64,000 bases of DNA, taken from Odontesthes bonariensis. Its lineage: Eukaryota > Chordata > Actinopteri > Atheriniformes > Atherinopsidae. Position numbers and translations under genes: made by a program. Shown here piece after piece: positions 44,951 to 55,380 of this stretch; position 1 is the first letter of the stretch; every line of letters begins with the position of its first letter. The stretch is taken from the NCBI RefSeq assembly GCF_027942865.1, contig NC_134507.1:35207711-35271710 (forward strand). The letters are read 5' to 3'. The notes under the pieces were generated by a model. That model ran no database searches. It was given only the letters and a program-made list of their open reading frames with translations, and had not been told where the DNA came from.

Positions 44951-46330
44951 TAGAAAATAGTAATACCACCTCAAACCAACTGGGTTATGTGTCGCACACG
45001 GAGCAAGACACCTGAGCTCAGCCACTCTGCTGGGAAATAATATGGGCACGGAGCGCAAAAAGAGCGAGATGAGGAGGTAACTGGGCTATATAGTCCATCC
45101 CACCAGCAGTCAATGGCTATTTACCCTTATTGCGTGTGCAATTAGGGCCGTCATGATCATAGGATGCGAAAGCATCTATGCTACTACACCAGCCTTCACC
45201 ATTTCCCCAAGGAAAGACAGCGCCAGTGCATTATGAACCTCATTTATCCTCCTCTCTGCATCAAACACATTCATGCTGCCTTAACTGAAAACCGTCATTT
45301 CCACGTTGCAGGACTATGGTGGGAAACCGCCCAAACTCGCCTTAACCATGGCCTGAACAGGCTAACGTTATGCCTGTTTGGTTCGTTAACTAGCTAACTA
45401 ATGCTAACGTTAGCTAGTGAACGCTAACAGTCAGAGCAGTAATTAAAACATATTAACAAACATACTTGCTTGATAACTTACCTTATTTATTCTTCTTCAA
45501 AAGAATAAAAAAAAAGTGGACTCAGCAGGCTGCCCTCAGTGCCCCGGCCTGTGTGCTGGACTGCTGCGTTGCTGACATAGACCTAATATACTTTGCTGAG
45601 GGGGAGAGACTGAATGTCGCACCATGCACACTTCTTCTTCTTTGAATGCGCAGTGGGAGTGAGACTGTGTTGCTACTTATTGTTGAATGAGCTTCACTCT
45701 AAATAAAGTCATCTTCACTGTAAACACTAAGTTTTTTGCATTTTTCACCATGCAACTAACTTTTACTTCATAAAAATCAGTCATAAGTGCATATGGTAAT
45801 TAACCTAGTAAAGTTAAGGAATGTATGTATGTCAGGGCAGCTATTGGACTTTACAGTGAAGATGTATTGTATATAGATAATCCATGAGCCTAGTCAAGCG
45901 GTGAAGTTGTAAAGCAATGAGATTGCTGAGATTTTCTCATGAGAATGAGAAAAAAGTGATCAGAGCTTCATCCTCTGTGGCTGGTTGACTGTTAGAGCTT
46001 CCAGCTGCCTCTAACTCCCACACCTCAAAAATCAAATGTCCCTCACAGGGTAGACATCTCAGGTGATGGTCTGACTGGGGTGGTTTATATAATCTATGTG
46101 TAGAAGTGTTTGTGTTCTACCACCCAGGTATAGACAATAGTGATCCATCAACTACTATTTCTATTTATAACACTCTAATGCACTCTCCTTCACAGTGACG
46201 GTGCTGCTGTCAACACAAATAATTATTAACTTCCGTCACAGAAATGGATGTTAATGACATGATTTTTATCCATAAGGACAATTCTTTCCAATTCTAAAAA
46301 AAAATACAGTTATATTTACTTCTGCGTCCT
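44951..46330. other. Intergenic, left flank of the small-RNA array
   Basis: AT-rich; short GCTAAC/GTTAGC words cluster at 45360-45430. No gene recognised. Confidence 0.4.
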
Positions 46331-46368
46331 GCATGTCTTTTGTTGAAACATCTGACAATCATCCTGTG

Positions 46369-46400
<32 letters not shown>

Positions 46401-46595
46401 AAGTTAACCAGCTTGGGCTGCTGCTGATTGGTTGGCAGACACCTCTGTTTCTATTGGCTCTCAGTCTCCATGTTTCTGATCCTGGACCTGCTGAGATGTC
46501 CCAGGCCATTGTTGGCTTTGATCCTCATACGTTTAACTTTGTCCTGAGCGGGCGGGAGTGCAAAGTTGTACCATCTGAAACGGCTGAAGAGTGCA
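46331..46595 (+). repeat. Left edge of the small-RNA array, rearranged spacer
   Basis: Sequence of the 5S-downstream spacer (TGCATGTCTTTTGTTGAAAC onward, compare 47287-47408) is interrupted by a CA microsatellite (46369-46396). It then jumps at GTCCTGA to the distal U2 upstream sequence (GCGGGCGGGAGTGCAAAG, compare 48132). About 720 bp of monomer, including the antisense 5S and U5, is missing between them. Confidence 0.8.
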
Positions 46596-46783
46596 GCGGC
46601 TTCTCGGCCTTTTGGCTAAGATCAAGTGTAGTATCTGTTCTTATCAGTTTAATATCTGATATGTCCTCTATATGAGGACTACATATTAAATGGATTTTTA
46701 GGCACAGGGGTTGAAAAAGGGGCTTGCTCCGTTCACTCCACGCATCGACCCGGTACTGCAGTGCTGCCGGGAACGGTGCACTC
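46596..46783 (+). ncRNA. U2: U2 snRNA, copy 1, full length but promoter-less
   Basis: Matches vertebrate U2 from the 5' region CTTCTCGGCCTTTTGGCTAA through the branch-site-recognition GTAGTA, the Sm site region GATTTTTAG and the terminal GAACGGTGCAC, 188 nt. The first bases read GCGGC instead of ATCGC because distal promoter sequence (ending AGCGG) is fused directly to about U2 nucleotide 5. About 105 bp of proximal promoter, including the PSE-like element present upstream of copies 2 and 3, is gone. It is therefore probably not transcribed normally. It differs from the other copies at a few sites (GATATGTCC, TGCTGCCGG). Confidence 0.9.
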
Positions 46784-47150
46784 TTCCCAACTCTTGTGAA
46801 ATAACAAAACCAGCGGTACATGGTGGTAGTTTCAGGGAGCCGTTGTATTCTGACTTCTAAAATAGGACTATAATCTTTAGAAAAGACGCAGTTTATGAGC
46901 ACGTCGTGGGACTGAGCTTCCCTGGTTTCCCTGTATGACCATGAACACCAAACTACACACAGAGAACAGAGGAGCTTGACAGACACACACTAAGTTATCT
47001 GAGAGTCCCATTTTCAGCTGCAGAGAACAATCACATCAGGGAAGTCGACGTGCAGGCTCAACATCAGCCTCTCAAGCCAACTCTCTGGTGAAATAGGGGA
47101 AACGTATGGTTCCAGCACCTATGTAACACATATTTGTCACAGGGATTGTG
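46784..47150. other. Array spacer between U2 and 5S
   Basis: Non-coding spacer repeated at 53872-54238 and 62924-63291 with only a few differences. Minus-strand open frames here run into the antisense of U2 and are not genes. Confidence 0.85.
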
Positions 47151-47268
47151 GCTTACGGCCACACCGCCCTGAACACGCCCGATCTCGTCCGAACTCGGAA
47201 GCCAAGCAGGGTCGGGCCAGGTTAGTACTTGGATGGGAGACCGCTTGGGAATACCAGGTGCTGTAAGC
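47151..47268 (+). rRNA. 5S rRNA: 5S rRNA, copy 1
   Basis: GCTTACGGCCACACCGCCCT through GGTGCTGTAAGC, 118 nt, followed by a T-run as RNA polymerase III terminator. The C box (GGATGGGAGACCGC) is intact. The A box reads AAGCCAAGCAGGGTC, one change from the usual AAGCTAAGCAGGGTC, and GGGCCAGG replaces GGGCCTGG. It may be functional or a variant type. Its product is the 5S component of the large ribosomal subunit. Confidence 0.92.
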
Positions 47269-47491
47269 ATTTTTCTCTCTTCTCTCTGCATGTCTTTTGT
47301 TGAAACATCTGATGATCACCCTGTGATCCATCTTGCTGATCCTGGATCTGCTAAGGTGTCCCAGGTCACGGTTGCCTTTGATCCTCATACATTTAACTTT
47401 GTCCTGACAAAGGAGCAGTTCCAAAAAGTCAAACAGGGACTGCCTTTGCATTTGACGCAGTCAAACTGCATGCGCCTGGAGAAGCCAAAAG

Positions 47492-47567
47492 GCTTACAGC
47501 ACCTGGTATTCCCAGGCGGTCTCCCCATCCAAGTACTAACCAGGCCCGACTCTGCTTAGCTTCTGAG
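47492..47567 (-). pseudogene. 5S rRNA: Truncated antisense 5S, copy 1
   Basis: The minus strand matches 5S from about nucleotide 43 to the 3' end (AGAAGCTAAGCAGAGTCGGG to GTGCTGTAAGC). The 5' part is missing. Its A box (AAGCTAAGCAGAGTC) and GGGCCTGG are nearer the usual vertebrate form than the sense gene 230 bp away, so it derives from a different 5S type. Confidence 0.88.
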
Positions 47568-47809
47568 ATAAAACTCTGGCTTTTTAGTCTGCGAAAAGAG
47601 AGTGAAAGTGAACTCCACTTTGAGATGGCTCTGGGATTGGGCCGACTGGGAGAATTGCTTGAAAAAAAGCTCTACACCCAATGAGCGGTCAGAACAAAGC
47701 CTCAAGACCCCTAGTCTTTTGCACAGAGTAAAAGACAAAGCAGCCATTGAATAGGGCCCGATTGTTCCTACCTGGTCGGCCGAGGAGCCAGCGTCTCAAC
47801 CAAGCAAAG

Positions 47810-47828
47810 CTCACCGTGGGGAAGGTGG
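47810..47828 (+). promoter_or_regulatory. Candidate PSE of U5, copy 1
   Basis: CTCACCGTGGGGAAGGTGG lies about 47-65 bases upstream of U5. It resembles the vertebrate snRNA proximal sequence element (TCACC...AAAGTG) in both position and sequence. Inference from spacing and motif. The same element recurs at 54898-54916 and 63951-63969. Confidence 0.5.
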
Positions 47829-47874
47829 CTATACCAACTAGCCTGATGCACTGCTCCCGCAGTGTCAAATTCTC

Positions 47875-47994
47875 GTACTCTGGTTTCTCTTCATAACGTA
47901 CAAGTCTTTCGCCTTTTACTAAAGACTTCCGTGGAGAGCAGCATTAATGAGTTGTTTCTATTTTTGGAAGGCTTTACCTTTGCGGGTGAAGCCC
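47875..47994 (+). ncRNA. U5: U5 snRNA, copy 1
   Basis: GTACTCTGGTTTCTCTTCAT starts the gene, loop I is the invariant CGCCTTTTACTAAAG, the Sm-type site lies in CTATTTTTGG, and a 3' hairpin (GGCTTTACC / GGGTGAAGCC) ends it at about 120 nt. U5 aligns exon ends in the spliceosome through loop I. Upstream lies a PSE-like element, downstream the U2 promoter region of the next unit. Same strand as U2 and 5S. Confidence 0.92.
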
Positions 47995-48292
47995 ATTCTG
48001 TCTGTGCAAAGGAAATCTTCTTGCTGTGCCAAGTGACTTCTCGGAGTAGAGTCACCTTATTTGTTGAGACCGTGCCCATGTTCAAAGCTGGAGCGCTAAA
48101 TTGTTTGTTGTTTGAATGGTGCTCAGTGGAGCGGGCGGGAGTGCAAAGTTGTACCATCTGAAACGGCTGAAGAGTGCTCACTGCAGCGGGTGGGCGGAGG
48201 TGCAAAGTGACGCTTTGTAGGCAAAAAAAGAGCACCGCCACAAGTGCGCATTGTGCCAGGAAGGGCGCTCGGACGTGAAACAGTGGAGGGTT
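47995..48292 (+). promoter_or_regulatory. U2 upstream region, unit 2
   Basis: Spacer and promoter preceding U2. GCACCGCCACAAGTGCGC at 48232-48249 (about -61 to -44) resembles the U5 PSE candidate (CACCG...AAG.TG). GGGCGGGAGTG and GGGTGGGCGGAGG at 48134-48201 are GC-box-like words. The same region precedes U2 copy 3 at 55083-55380. Confidence 0.5.
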
Positions 48293-48751
48293 ATCGCTTC
48301 TCGGCCTTTTGGCTAAGACTGCGATCGCCTCCTTTGGGTGGACTATTTTATGCCGTTTCGGCATTAAATTTTTCTCGCTTTGGAGGTTCTTTTTTGCGTT
48401 CGATCAAAGTATTCCAAGTCGTTTGTAGTTGGAGTTCTTTGCCTTTAAATTTTCTTGTATTACCCTTTTTTTTTTTCCAGGTTTTTGCTTTTTGAACGAG
48501 TTTCAGCTGAAACAGGGTCGGTGTTGGTGTTCCATTTTTTTAGAGGAAGGTAAGTATCCATTTTTAGTACCTTTTAATCCACTTTTTACTCTTTTATTGG
48601 GCTTTTAGTGTGATATTTATTTTTGTTCTTTTAAGCATTTTATTTAAAAACTGTTTGTGGTGCCTCCATCATGTCGGCAAACTATGCTGGCATGAGGAGG
48701 CACCACAGCGCTAGATTTTTATTTAAAGAAAAAGAAGGAAAGCTTATAGAG

Positions 48752-49758
48752 ATGTCCTAATTGGACTTCTCTCGGAAGCTAATTCAAAACATATTGAACT
48801 TCAAGCCAGACGATTTGAATTGCATCCTGTCGTTGCCTTTTAACAAAGGTTTCGATGTAAGTTTTCGCACTGCAGCTTTGCTGCAGGAGTTTTGGATGAG
48901 ATTTGGTAATGTGCAAGCCCAGTTTTCTGCGTTTACTGTTGAGAAACTTACTGACAATACTCTGAAGACAGTAATTGTCAGAATGTTCAATGAAATGGTG
49001 AACGCAGAAGATATCTGTATATGGTTGGGAAGATTCTGCACTGTTAAAGGCCAGGCAATGAAGGTGAGGGATGTCGATGGCATCTGGAACTGCGCCTGGA
49101 GGGTCCCCATCCAACAATGGCAAGACCCCCAGGGCTTCCAGGGCCTGAAACAATCTTTTGCCAACAAACTGAAATCCTTAAAAACACGGAAGGAAATGGA
49201 GGGCAGACCGAGGCAGTTAACGAGCTACTTGAAACAGCTGGGCTGGAAAATTCAAACTTCCCGCCAAAATCCCTGAATGGTGGACAGCAGTCAGGTGAGG
49301 CCGAGGAGGGGGAGGGGCCTGCTACACCCCCACCAATGGAGAGTTCTGGAGAGGAGGAGGAGGAGGTGGTGCAGGCAGAAGGCGGAGCTAGTTCAGAATG
49401 TGAAGAAGTCCAATCACAGGATGATAGCGAGGATGCCTCCCTCCCAGATGCCCAGCAAACAAAGAGGCTTGCATCAGAATTGTCCTCTGATTCTCCTATA
49501 GTCTCAGAGAAGAGGGGAAGAGCTGGGACTACCTCAGACAGTTCATCTGTGGAGGAGCCCAGAGTCTTCCCCTCCAATTCACCAAATGAGGTCTCTTTTT
49601 TAAATGTAGTTCTGCAATCAACCCCTAGAGACTCAAAGTTTAACAAAACCTTGCAACAGAGGCCAACCCCCAGAGTCCGACCGGGGAATAGAGCTCAACA
49701 CCCTCGCCTCTCACCTGTAGAAGTGAAGGAAGAGCTCCGTTCACAAGAAATTACATAA
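48752..49758 (+). pseudogene. Keno-1 ORF1, defective (zinc knuckles deleted)
   Basis: The ATG at 48752 is followed by TCC and a TAA (48758-48760), where Keno-2 has AGA. Up to GFQGL it parallels Keno-2 ORF1. Then 225 bp present in Keno-2 are missing (between about 49148 and 49153), which removes all three CCHC knuckles without shifting the frame. A further 1-base loss near 49180 shifts the frame, so the acidic Ser-rich tail continues in another frame to a TAA at 49758. ORF1 normally binds the element RNA; this copy cannot supply it. Confidence 0.85.
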
Positions 49759-49807
49759 CTGCTTTTAAGACATTTTAAATGTTTTAACCCTCATTTAGTC
49801 TTTTAAG

Positions 49808-52800
49808 ATGTCATACCTGTTGTTTTTAACCATACTCATGACACTCACTCTCTCAACTATTAATGTGAGAAGTGTAAAGTCGAAATTTAGAGCCCAGAGT
49901 GTTTTATCCTTTCTTAGTTCTTTTAAGTCAGATGTTCTTTTAATACAGGAATGCGGCCTACCGTTTTTAAAGCACTACAGACAGTGGGAGGAGATGTGGC
50001 CACAGACATCATTGTGGAGTGGATCCAACCAAAACAAAAATGACGGAGTGGCCATTTTGATCAAAAACCCTCAGGTTCTGGTGAAGGGCAGCACTGTGGT
50101 GAGAGACGGACGGGCACTTTTAGCACATTTGACTTTTATGGGACAAGATTTTAACCTCTTAAATATTTATGGCTTTAACGAAAAAAATGACCGGTATGAC
50201 CTTTTAGAAGACCTGCAGTCCCACATGCTAGGTAGGGCACCACTAGTTTTAGGGGGTGATTTTAACTGTATTTTAAGCAGGAGTGACAGAAAAAGAGCAG
50301 GGGAATTTTTTAAAGTTGACAAAACATTGGATTTATTACAGGGCATATGCAAGGATTTTAAACTTCAGGACTGTTTTAGGACCATGCATCCCAGAAAGGA
50401 GGGCTTCACCTGGTTCAGTGGTGATGGCACCAGAGCCTCTCGTATAGACTACCTTTTTACACGGGACTGCCCACCAACCGATGCTAGATTGACCCCCGTG
50501 TTCTTTTCTGATCACCTAATGCTTTCCTGCACCCTATCACTCTCTTCGGGTGTGACTTCCGGAAGTGGTCTGTGGAAACTAAACTGCTCCCTTTTAAAAG
50601 AAAATGAAATAGTTAGTCAGTACCGGGAGCAGTACCACGAGTGGCAGACCCTTCAAGACTTTTACGATACACGTGCACACTGGTGGGAAATGGTGAAGGA
50701 AAAGACCCAGACTTTCTTTAGACAGGCAGGTAGGAGAAAAAAGAATAGGGAAAACAGAAGCATGATGGGACTGCAGAAGCGACTACAGCGCTATTTTAAA
50801 TTAAACCAACAAGGGATGGATTTTAATGATGAAATTAAACAAGTGAAAACAGAGATGTCGATTTTAGCAGATATTAAAAGTAAGGGTGTCATTTTAAGAA
50901 GCAGGGAACGAGAAATAGAGGAAGGAGAGAAGTGCACAAGGTATTTTTTTAAGAAAATTGTGAATAAAGGGGGGGCCATTTTAAAGCTAAGAAAAGAGAA
51001 CGGCTGCACAGTTGATTCAATGGAAGAAATTAAAGAAGCTGTTGAACAATTTTATCGTGAACTGTACGAACAAAAACCTGTTGAAATGGACACCATGACA
51101 GAAGTTTTAAATTTCATAGAAAAAACAGTAAAAGACAGTGTGCTTTTAACCCAAGATTTTACAATTTCAGAGTTAAATAAATGTTTTACAAATTTTAAGA
51201 AAGGGAAGTCCCCAGGACAAGATGGACTTCCCTTGGAATTTTATTTGACCTTTTGGGATATTTTAGCACCTGACTTGTTTACTGTTTTTATGGAATTTGA
51301 GCAACTTGAGCGACTTCCTGACAGTTTTAGAGCAGGGATAGTGACTCTTCTTCACAAAAAAAAAGACAAGACTGACTTGAAGAATTGGAGACCGATTACA
51401 CTTTTAAACTTTGACTGTAAACTTTTTAGTAAACTTTTAGCTTCACGTATGTCCTTGTTTTTAGAAGACCTGATTCACCCGGATCAAGCCTGTGCCATCC
51501 CGGGGAGGAAGATAACCGACAGCCTCGTACTGATCCGAGACACCATCTGTTATGCGAGAGACAGAAACATTTGGCTAGCAGTCCTAAATTTAGACTTTGA
51601 GAAAGCCTTTGATCGGGTCTCGCACCAGTACCTTTTCCAGGTACTGCCAAAAATGGGGTTCCCAGAAAGGTTTATAGCTTGGGTGGGTCTGCTGTACCGG
51701 GGCATTACCAGCAAATTCCTTGTTAACGGGCATCTGACAAAAGCAGTAAACATCCACTGCGGTGTCCGTCAGGGTTGTCCGTTATCTGCCCTCCTCTACA
51801 TCATCTGTGTGGAACCACTGGCACAGAGCTTGAGAAGGGACCACCGAATCAATGGGGTGAGAGTCCCGGGGAGCGGGGGACTATCGACAAAGTGTGTTTT
51901 ATATATGGACGACGTGAACATTTTATGTACAGACCTAATATCCATCAATAGGACTCTGGACTTGACTGACTGGTATGGACGGGCCTCTGGGGCAAAACTA
52001 AACAGAAACAAGACCCAAGCCCAATTTTACGGGCCATGGACAGCGACTGAGACTGCAGGACTCCCCGTGACTATAACCCAGACAAAACAGAAAATACTGG
52101 GGATTAATTTTGACAAGGAAGGGGGAGGGACATCAAACTGGCCAGACGTGGTAGGGAAAGTAAAGCAAAGACTAGGATACTGGGGACTTAGAGGACTGAC
52201 CATTGAAGGAAAGGTTTTAATCATCAAAGCCGTGATTTTACCTTTGCTTTTACTAATCAGTTCTGTTTTTATCCCACCTAGAAAAGTGCTTTTAGACCTG
52301 GACCGAGCCATTTTTTATTTTCTGTGGGGCTCCAAGTGGGAAAGACTGAGGAGAGATGTAATGAAGAAACAAAAAGAGAAAGGAGGAAAAGGAGTGCCTG
52401 ATTTTTATTTGTTTTTAGGAAGCAGATACACTACACTGCACATCCTACAGGCCACAGACCCATCCGGAAACCCCAAAACTAAAGCAATGACACGATTCTG
52501 GATGGGTTCTTACCTCAGAAGACTGAAGATTTTACCCACCGACCTAAAAGTGCCTGTGTCTTTTAGCCTGCCACCATCCTATGCTTTTATCCAGACGTTC
52601 TTAAAGCATTTTAACTTGGAGGCAGAGGAGTTGCATGTTTTAACAAACCACCGCTCTTTGATTTCTGTTGTGCAGGAGCGGGAACCAGTGAGTCCGGTGC
52701 GTGGGCTCGCGTTCGGTGAGCCCTCAACAGTTTGGTGCAACGTCAACCATTCCGCTTTCCCAAACAGACTCCGGGACCTGTCGTGGATGGTGGCTCATGA

Positions 52801-53338
52801 GATCCTCCCAGTCAGGTCCGTTATGCACTCCCGGGGCATGTCAGCGATCTCAACCTGCCCGCGACCTGGTTGTGGCGCGCCCGAGTCGGTGAGGCACCTG
52901 CTCTGGGAGTGCAGCGCTGCTGCAGACCAGTGGGCAACAGCCGGCTCCTTGCAATTCCCGTACTTGCCAGCAAGGGAGGTCCTCACAGCACAACTCGTGC
53001 TCTATGGGGTGAGCCAAACAAAAATAAAAAAGAATGACTTTGCCAAGCAGTGGCTCACCCTAGCCGCTATGAAAGACGCCATGTGGACCTCCAGGAACTT
53101 GCTGGTGAGGAAGCGCATGCAGATCCCCCCCGTGGCTGTGATCCGGATGGCCGCAGCGGCGGCTCAAGCGGCCGGAGCTGCAGGCGGCGGGCCTAGGACA
53201 CATCCACAAAGAAGAATCGCCTCTGTGCCCATTCGGATGAAGGAGCCGGAGCTACACACAAAAAGGTCAAAGCAGCGACGGCCTGGCTCTCCGGGTGAGG
53301 CAGGTGGGAAGGAGCAACAGGGTGGGGATCTCCGCTGA
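49808..53338 (+). CDS. Keno-1 ORF2: endonuclease and reverse transcriptase, intact frame
   Basis: A protein of 1176 aa from ATG 49808 to TGA. The AP-type endonuclease (residues about 15-240) has NVRS, Glu48 in LIQEC, GDFN at 150-153, Asp214 in SRIDYLF and SDH at 234-236. The reverse transcriptase (about 480-780) has [27 protein letters not shown] and catalytic YMDD at about 699-702. Near 1017-1035 a C-terminal cysteine-histidine cluster (CPRPGC...H....C) follows, as in Tx1/L1-group proteins. All key residues that I can read are present. It would nick U2 DNA and prime cDNA from it. Confidence 0.9.
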   Translation: MSYLLFLTILMTLTLSTINVRSVKSKFRAQSVLSFLSSFKSDVLLIQECGLPFLKHYRQWEEMWPQTSLWSGSNQNKNDGVAILIKNPQVLVKGSTVVRDGRALLAHLTFMGQDFNLLNIYGFNEKNDRYDLLEDLQSHMLGRAPLVLGGDFNCILSRSDRKRAGEFFKVDKTLDLLQGICKDFKLQDCFRTMHPRKEGFTWFSGDGTRASRIDYLFTRDCPPTDARLTPVFFSDHLMLSCTLSLSSGVTSGSGLWKLNCSLLKENEIVSQYREQYHEWQTLQDFYDTRAHWWEMVKEKTQTFFRQAGRRKKNRENRSMMGLQKRLQRYFKLNQQGMDFNDEIKQVKTEMSILADIKSKGVILRSREREIEEGEKCTRYFFKKIVNKGGAILKLRKENGCTVDSMEEIKEAVEQFYRELYEQKPVEMDTMTEVLNFIEKTVKDSVLLTQDFTISELNKCFTNFKKGKSPGQDGLPLEFYLTFWDILAPDLFTVFMEFEQLERLPDSFRAGIVTLLHKKKDKTDLKNWRPITLLNFDCKLFSKLLASRMSLFLEDLIHPDQACAIPGRKITDSLVLIRDTICYARDRNIWLAVLNLDFEKAFDRVSHQYLFQVLPKMGFPERFIAWVGLLYRGITSKFLVNGHLTKAVNIHCGVRQGCPLSALLYIICVEPLAQSLRRDHRINGVRVPGSGGLSTKCVLYMDDVNILCTDLISINRTLDLTDWYGRASGAKLNRNKTQAQFYGPWTATETAGLPVTITQTKQKILGINFDKEGGGTSNWPDVVGKVKQRLGYWGLRGLTIEGKVLIIKAVILPLLLLISSVFIPPRKVLLDLDRAIFYFLWGSKWERLRRDVMKKQKEKGGKGVPDFYLFLGSRYTTLHILQATDPSGNPKTKAMTRFWMGSYLRRLKILPTDLKVPVSFSLPPSYAFIQTFLKHFNLEAEELHVLTNHRSLISVVQEREPVSPVRGLAFGEPSTVWCNVNHSAFPNRLRDLSWMVAHEILPVRSVMHSRGMSAISTCPRPGCGAPESVRHLLWECSAAADQWATAGSLQFPYLPAREVLTAQLVLYGVSQTKIKKNDFAKQWLTLAAMKDAMWTSRNLLVRKRMQIPPVAVIRMAAAAAQAAGAAGGGPRTHPQRRIASVPIRMKEPELHTKRSKQRRPGSPGEAGGKEQQGGDLR

Positions 53339-53871
53339 GCTCCACGACAGGATCCCGAGAGACCTACTGTTTGGGGGAGCGAAATGAGTTTCCCTGGGTA
53401 GGGACTCACTGCGCTCCTGCACAAAAAATGGACTTGGAAGAGAGCATTTTAACTAATGCACTCCTTTTTAAAGACACTCAATACAAACTGCTACTCGCAT
53501 GAGAACTACTTCACATGTAACTTTTTACCTTAGACAACATTGACCTTATCTGTAATATCCCATGGAAAACTTGTTTTATTGTTGTTTGTTTTAAATGTGG
53601 TTATACAGATTACACTTATTTATTGATGTTTTTATTCATAGGTAAAACATATGTCTTAAATATGAAGTTTTTATGAAAATGTGATGTATTAGTGTCAATA
53701 AATTTTTTTCAAAAGAAAAAATCTGTTCTTATCAGTTTAATATCTGATACGTCCTCTATATGAGGACTACATATTAAATGGATTTTTAGGCACAGGGGTT
53801 GAAAAAGGGGCTTGCTCCGTTCACTCCACGCATCGACCCGGTACTGCAGTGCCGCCGGGAACGGTGCACTC

Positions 53872-54238
53872 TTCCCAACTCTTGTGAAATAACAAAACCA
53901 GCTGTACATGGTGGTAGTTTCAGGGAGCCGTTGCATTCTGACTTCTAAAATAGGACTATAATCTTTAGAAAAGACGCAGTTTATGAGCATGTCGTGGGAT
54001 TGAGCTTCCCTGGTTTCCCTGTATGACCATGAACACCAAACTACACACAGAGAACAGAGGAGCTTGACAGACACACACTAAGTTATCTGAGAGTCCCATT
54101 TTCAGCTGCAGAGAACAATCACATCAGGGAAGTCGACGTGCAGGCTCAACATCAGCCTCTCAAGCCAACTCTCTGGTGAAATAGGGGAAACGTATGGTTC
54201 CAGCACCTATGTAACACATATTTGTCACAGGGATTGTG
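53872..54238. other. Array spacer between U2 and 5S, unit 2
   Basis: Near-identical to 46784-47150. Confidence 0.85.
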
Positions 54239-54356
54239 GCTTACGGCCACACCGCCCTGAACACGCCCGATCTCGTCCGAACTCGGAAGCCAAGCAGGGT
54301 CGGGCCAGGTTAGTACTTGGATGGGAGACCGCTTGGGAATACCAGGTGCTGTAAGC
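54239..54356 (+). rRNA. 5S rRNA: 5S rRNA, copy 2
   Basis: Identical in sequence to copy 1 as far as I can read, including the A-box variant and the T-run terminator. It lies 7088 bp after copy 1, which equals one 1697-bp monomer plus Keno-1 minus the 11-bp U2 deletion. Confidence 0.92.
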
Positions 54357-54579
54357 ATTTTTCTCTCTTCTCTCTGCATGTCTTTTGTTGAAACATCTGA
54401 TGATCACCCTGTGATCCATCTTGCTGATCCTGGATCTGCTAAGGTGTCCCAGGTCACGGTTGCCTTTGATCCTCATACATTTAACTTTGTCCTGACAAAG
54501 GAGCAGTTCCAAAAAGTCAAACAGGGACTGCCTTTGCATTTGACGCAGTCAAACTGCATGCGCCTGGAGAAGCCAAAAG

Positions 54580-54655
54580 GCTTTCAGCACCTGGTATTCC
54601 CAGGCGGTCTCCCCATCCCAGTACTAACCAGGCCCGACTCTGCTTAGCTTCTGAG
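54580..54655 (-). pseudogene. 5S rRNA: Truncated antisense 5S, copy 2
   Basis: Same fragment as at 47492-47567 with single-base differences (GCTTTCAGC at its 3' terminus, CATCCCAGT). Confidence 0.88.
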
Positions 54656-54962
54656 ATAAAACTCTGGCTTTTTAGTCTGCGAAAAGAGAGTGAAAGTGAA
54701 CTCCACTTTGAGATGGCTCTGGGATTGGGCCGACTGGGAGAATTGCTTGAAAAAAAGCTCTACACCCAATGAGCGGTCAGAACAAAGCCTCAAGACCCCT
54801 AGTCTTTTGCACAGAGTAAAAGACAAAGCAGCCATTGAATAGGGCCCGATTGTTCCTACCTGGTCGGCCGAGGAGCGAGCGTCTCAACCAAGCAAAGCTC
54901 ACCGTGGGGAAGGTGGCTATACCAACTAGCCTGATCCACTGCTCCCGCAGTGTCAAATTCTC

Positions 54963-55082
54963 GTACTCTGGTTTCTCTTCATAACGTACAAGTCTTTCGC
55001 CTTTTACTAAAGACTTCTGTGGAGAGCAGCATTAATGAGTTGTTTCTATTTTTGGAAGGCTTTACCTTTGCGGGTGAAGCCC
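54963..55082 (+). ncRNA. U5: U5 snRNA, copy 2
   Basis: As copy 1, with a T for C in the strand after loop I (GACTTCTGTGG against GACTTCCGTGG). The upstream PSE-like element at 54898-54916 is unchanged. Confidence 0.92.
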
Positions 55083-55380
55083 ATTCTGTCTGTGCAAAGG
55101 AAATCTTCTTGCTGTGCCAAGTGACTTCTCGGAGTAGAGTCACCTTATTTGTTGAGACCGTGCCCATGTTCAAAGCTGGAGCGCTAAATTGTTTGTTGTT
55201 TTAATGGTGCTCAGTGGAGCGGGCGGGAGTGCAAAGTTGTACCATCTGAAACGGCTGAAGAGTGCTCACTCCAGCGGGTGGGCGGAGGTGCAAAGTGACG
55301 CTTTGTAGGCAAAAAAAGAGCACCGCCACAAGTGCGCATTGTGCCAGGAAGGGCGCTCGGACGTGAAACAGTGGAGGGTT
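55083..55380 (+). promoter_or_regulatory. U2 upstream region, unit 3
   Basis: Repeats 47995-48292 with few changes. The PSE-like GCACCGCCACAAGTGCGC lies at 55320-55337. Confidence 0.5.

Larger units (their letters stand above)
48319..53720 (+). mobile_element. Keno-1, U2-specific Tx1-clade LINE
   Basis: A 5402-bp non-LTR element inserted in sense orientation within U2 between nucleotides 37 and 38 at the 3' junction. It has a 5' UTR of 433 bp, a defective ORF1, a complete ORF2, a 3' UTR of about 380 bp and an A-rich end (AAAAGAAAAA). U2-specific elements named Keno in fish are known; assignment rests on the target, the junction and the Tx1-like ORF2. It is the longer copy at its 5' end and may be full length there. 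Confidence 0.9.
48293..53871 (+). ncRNA. U2: U2 snRNA, copy 2, split by Keno-1
   Basis: The 5' part (48293-48318, ATCGCTTCTCGG to GGCTAAGA) and the 3' part (53721-53871, ATCTGTTCTTATC to GGTGCACTC) flank a LINE. Bases 27-37 of U2 (TCAAGTGTAGT) are missing at the 5' junction. The gene has its promoter but cannot make U2. Confidence 0.93.

Noticed and set aside
46525-46986. Minus-strand frame of 153 codons, also at 53709-54074 and 62687-63127
   Set aside because: It runs antisense through U2 and the spacer and recurs only because the array repeats; it contains no protein motif.
47233-47559. Plus-strand frame of 108 codons in each unit, and minus-strand frames of 104 and 75 codons
   Set aside because: They overlap 5S and the spacer; conservation is explained by array homogeneity, not coding.
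47574-47870. A U1, U4 or tRNA gene between the antisense 5S and U5
   Set aside because: I compared the text with U1 (ACTTACCTGGCAGGGGAG), U4, U6 and tRNA box patterns; only a chance CTACCTGG was found.
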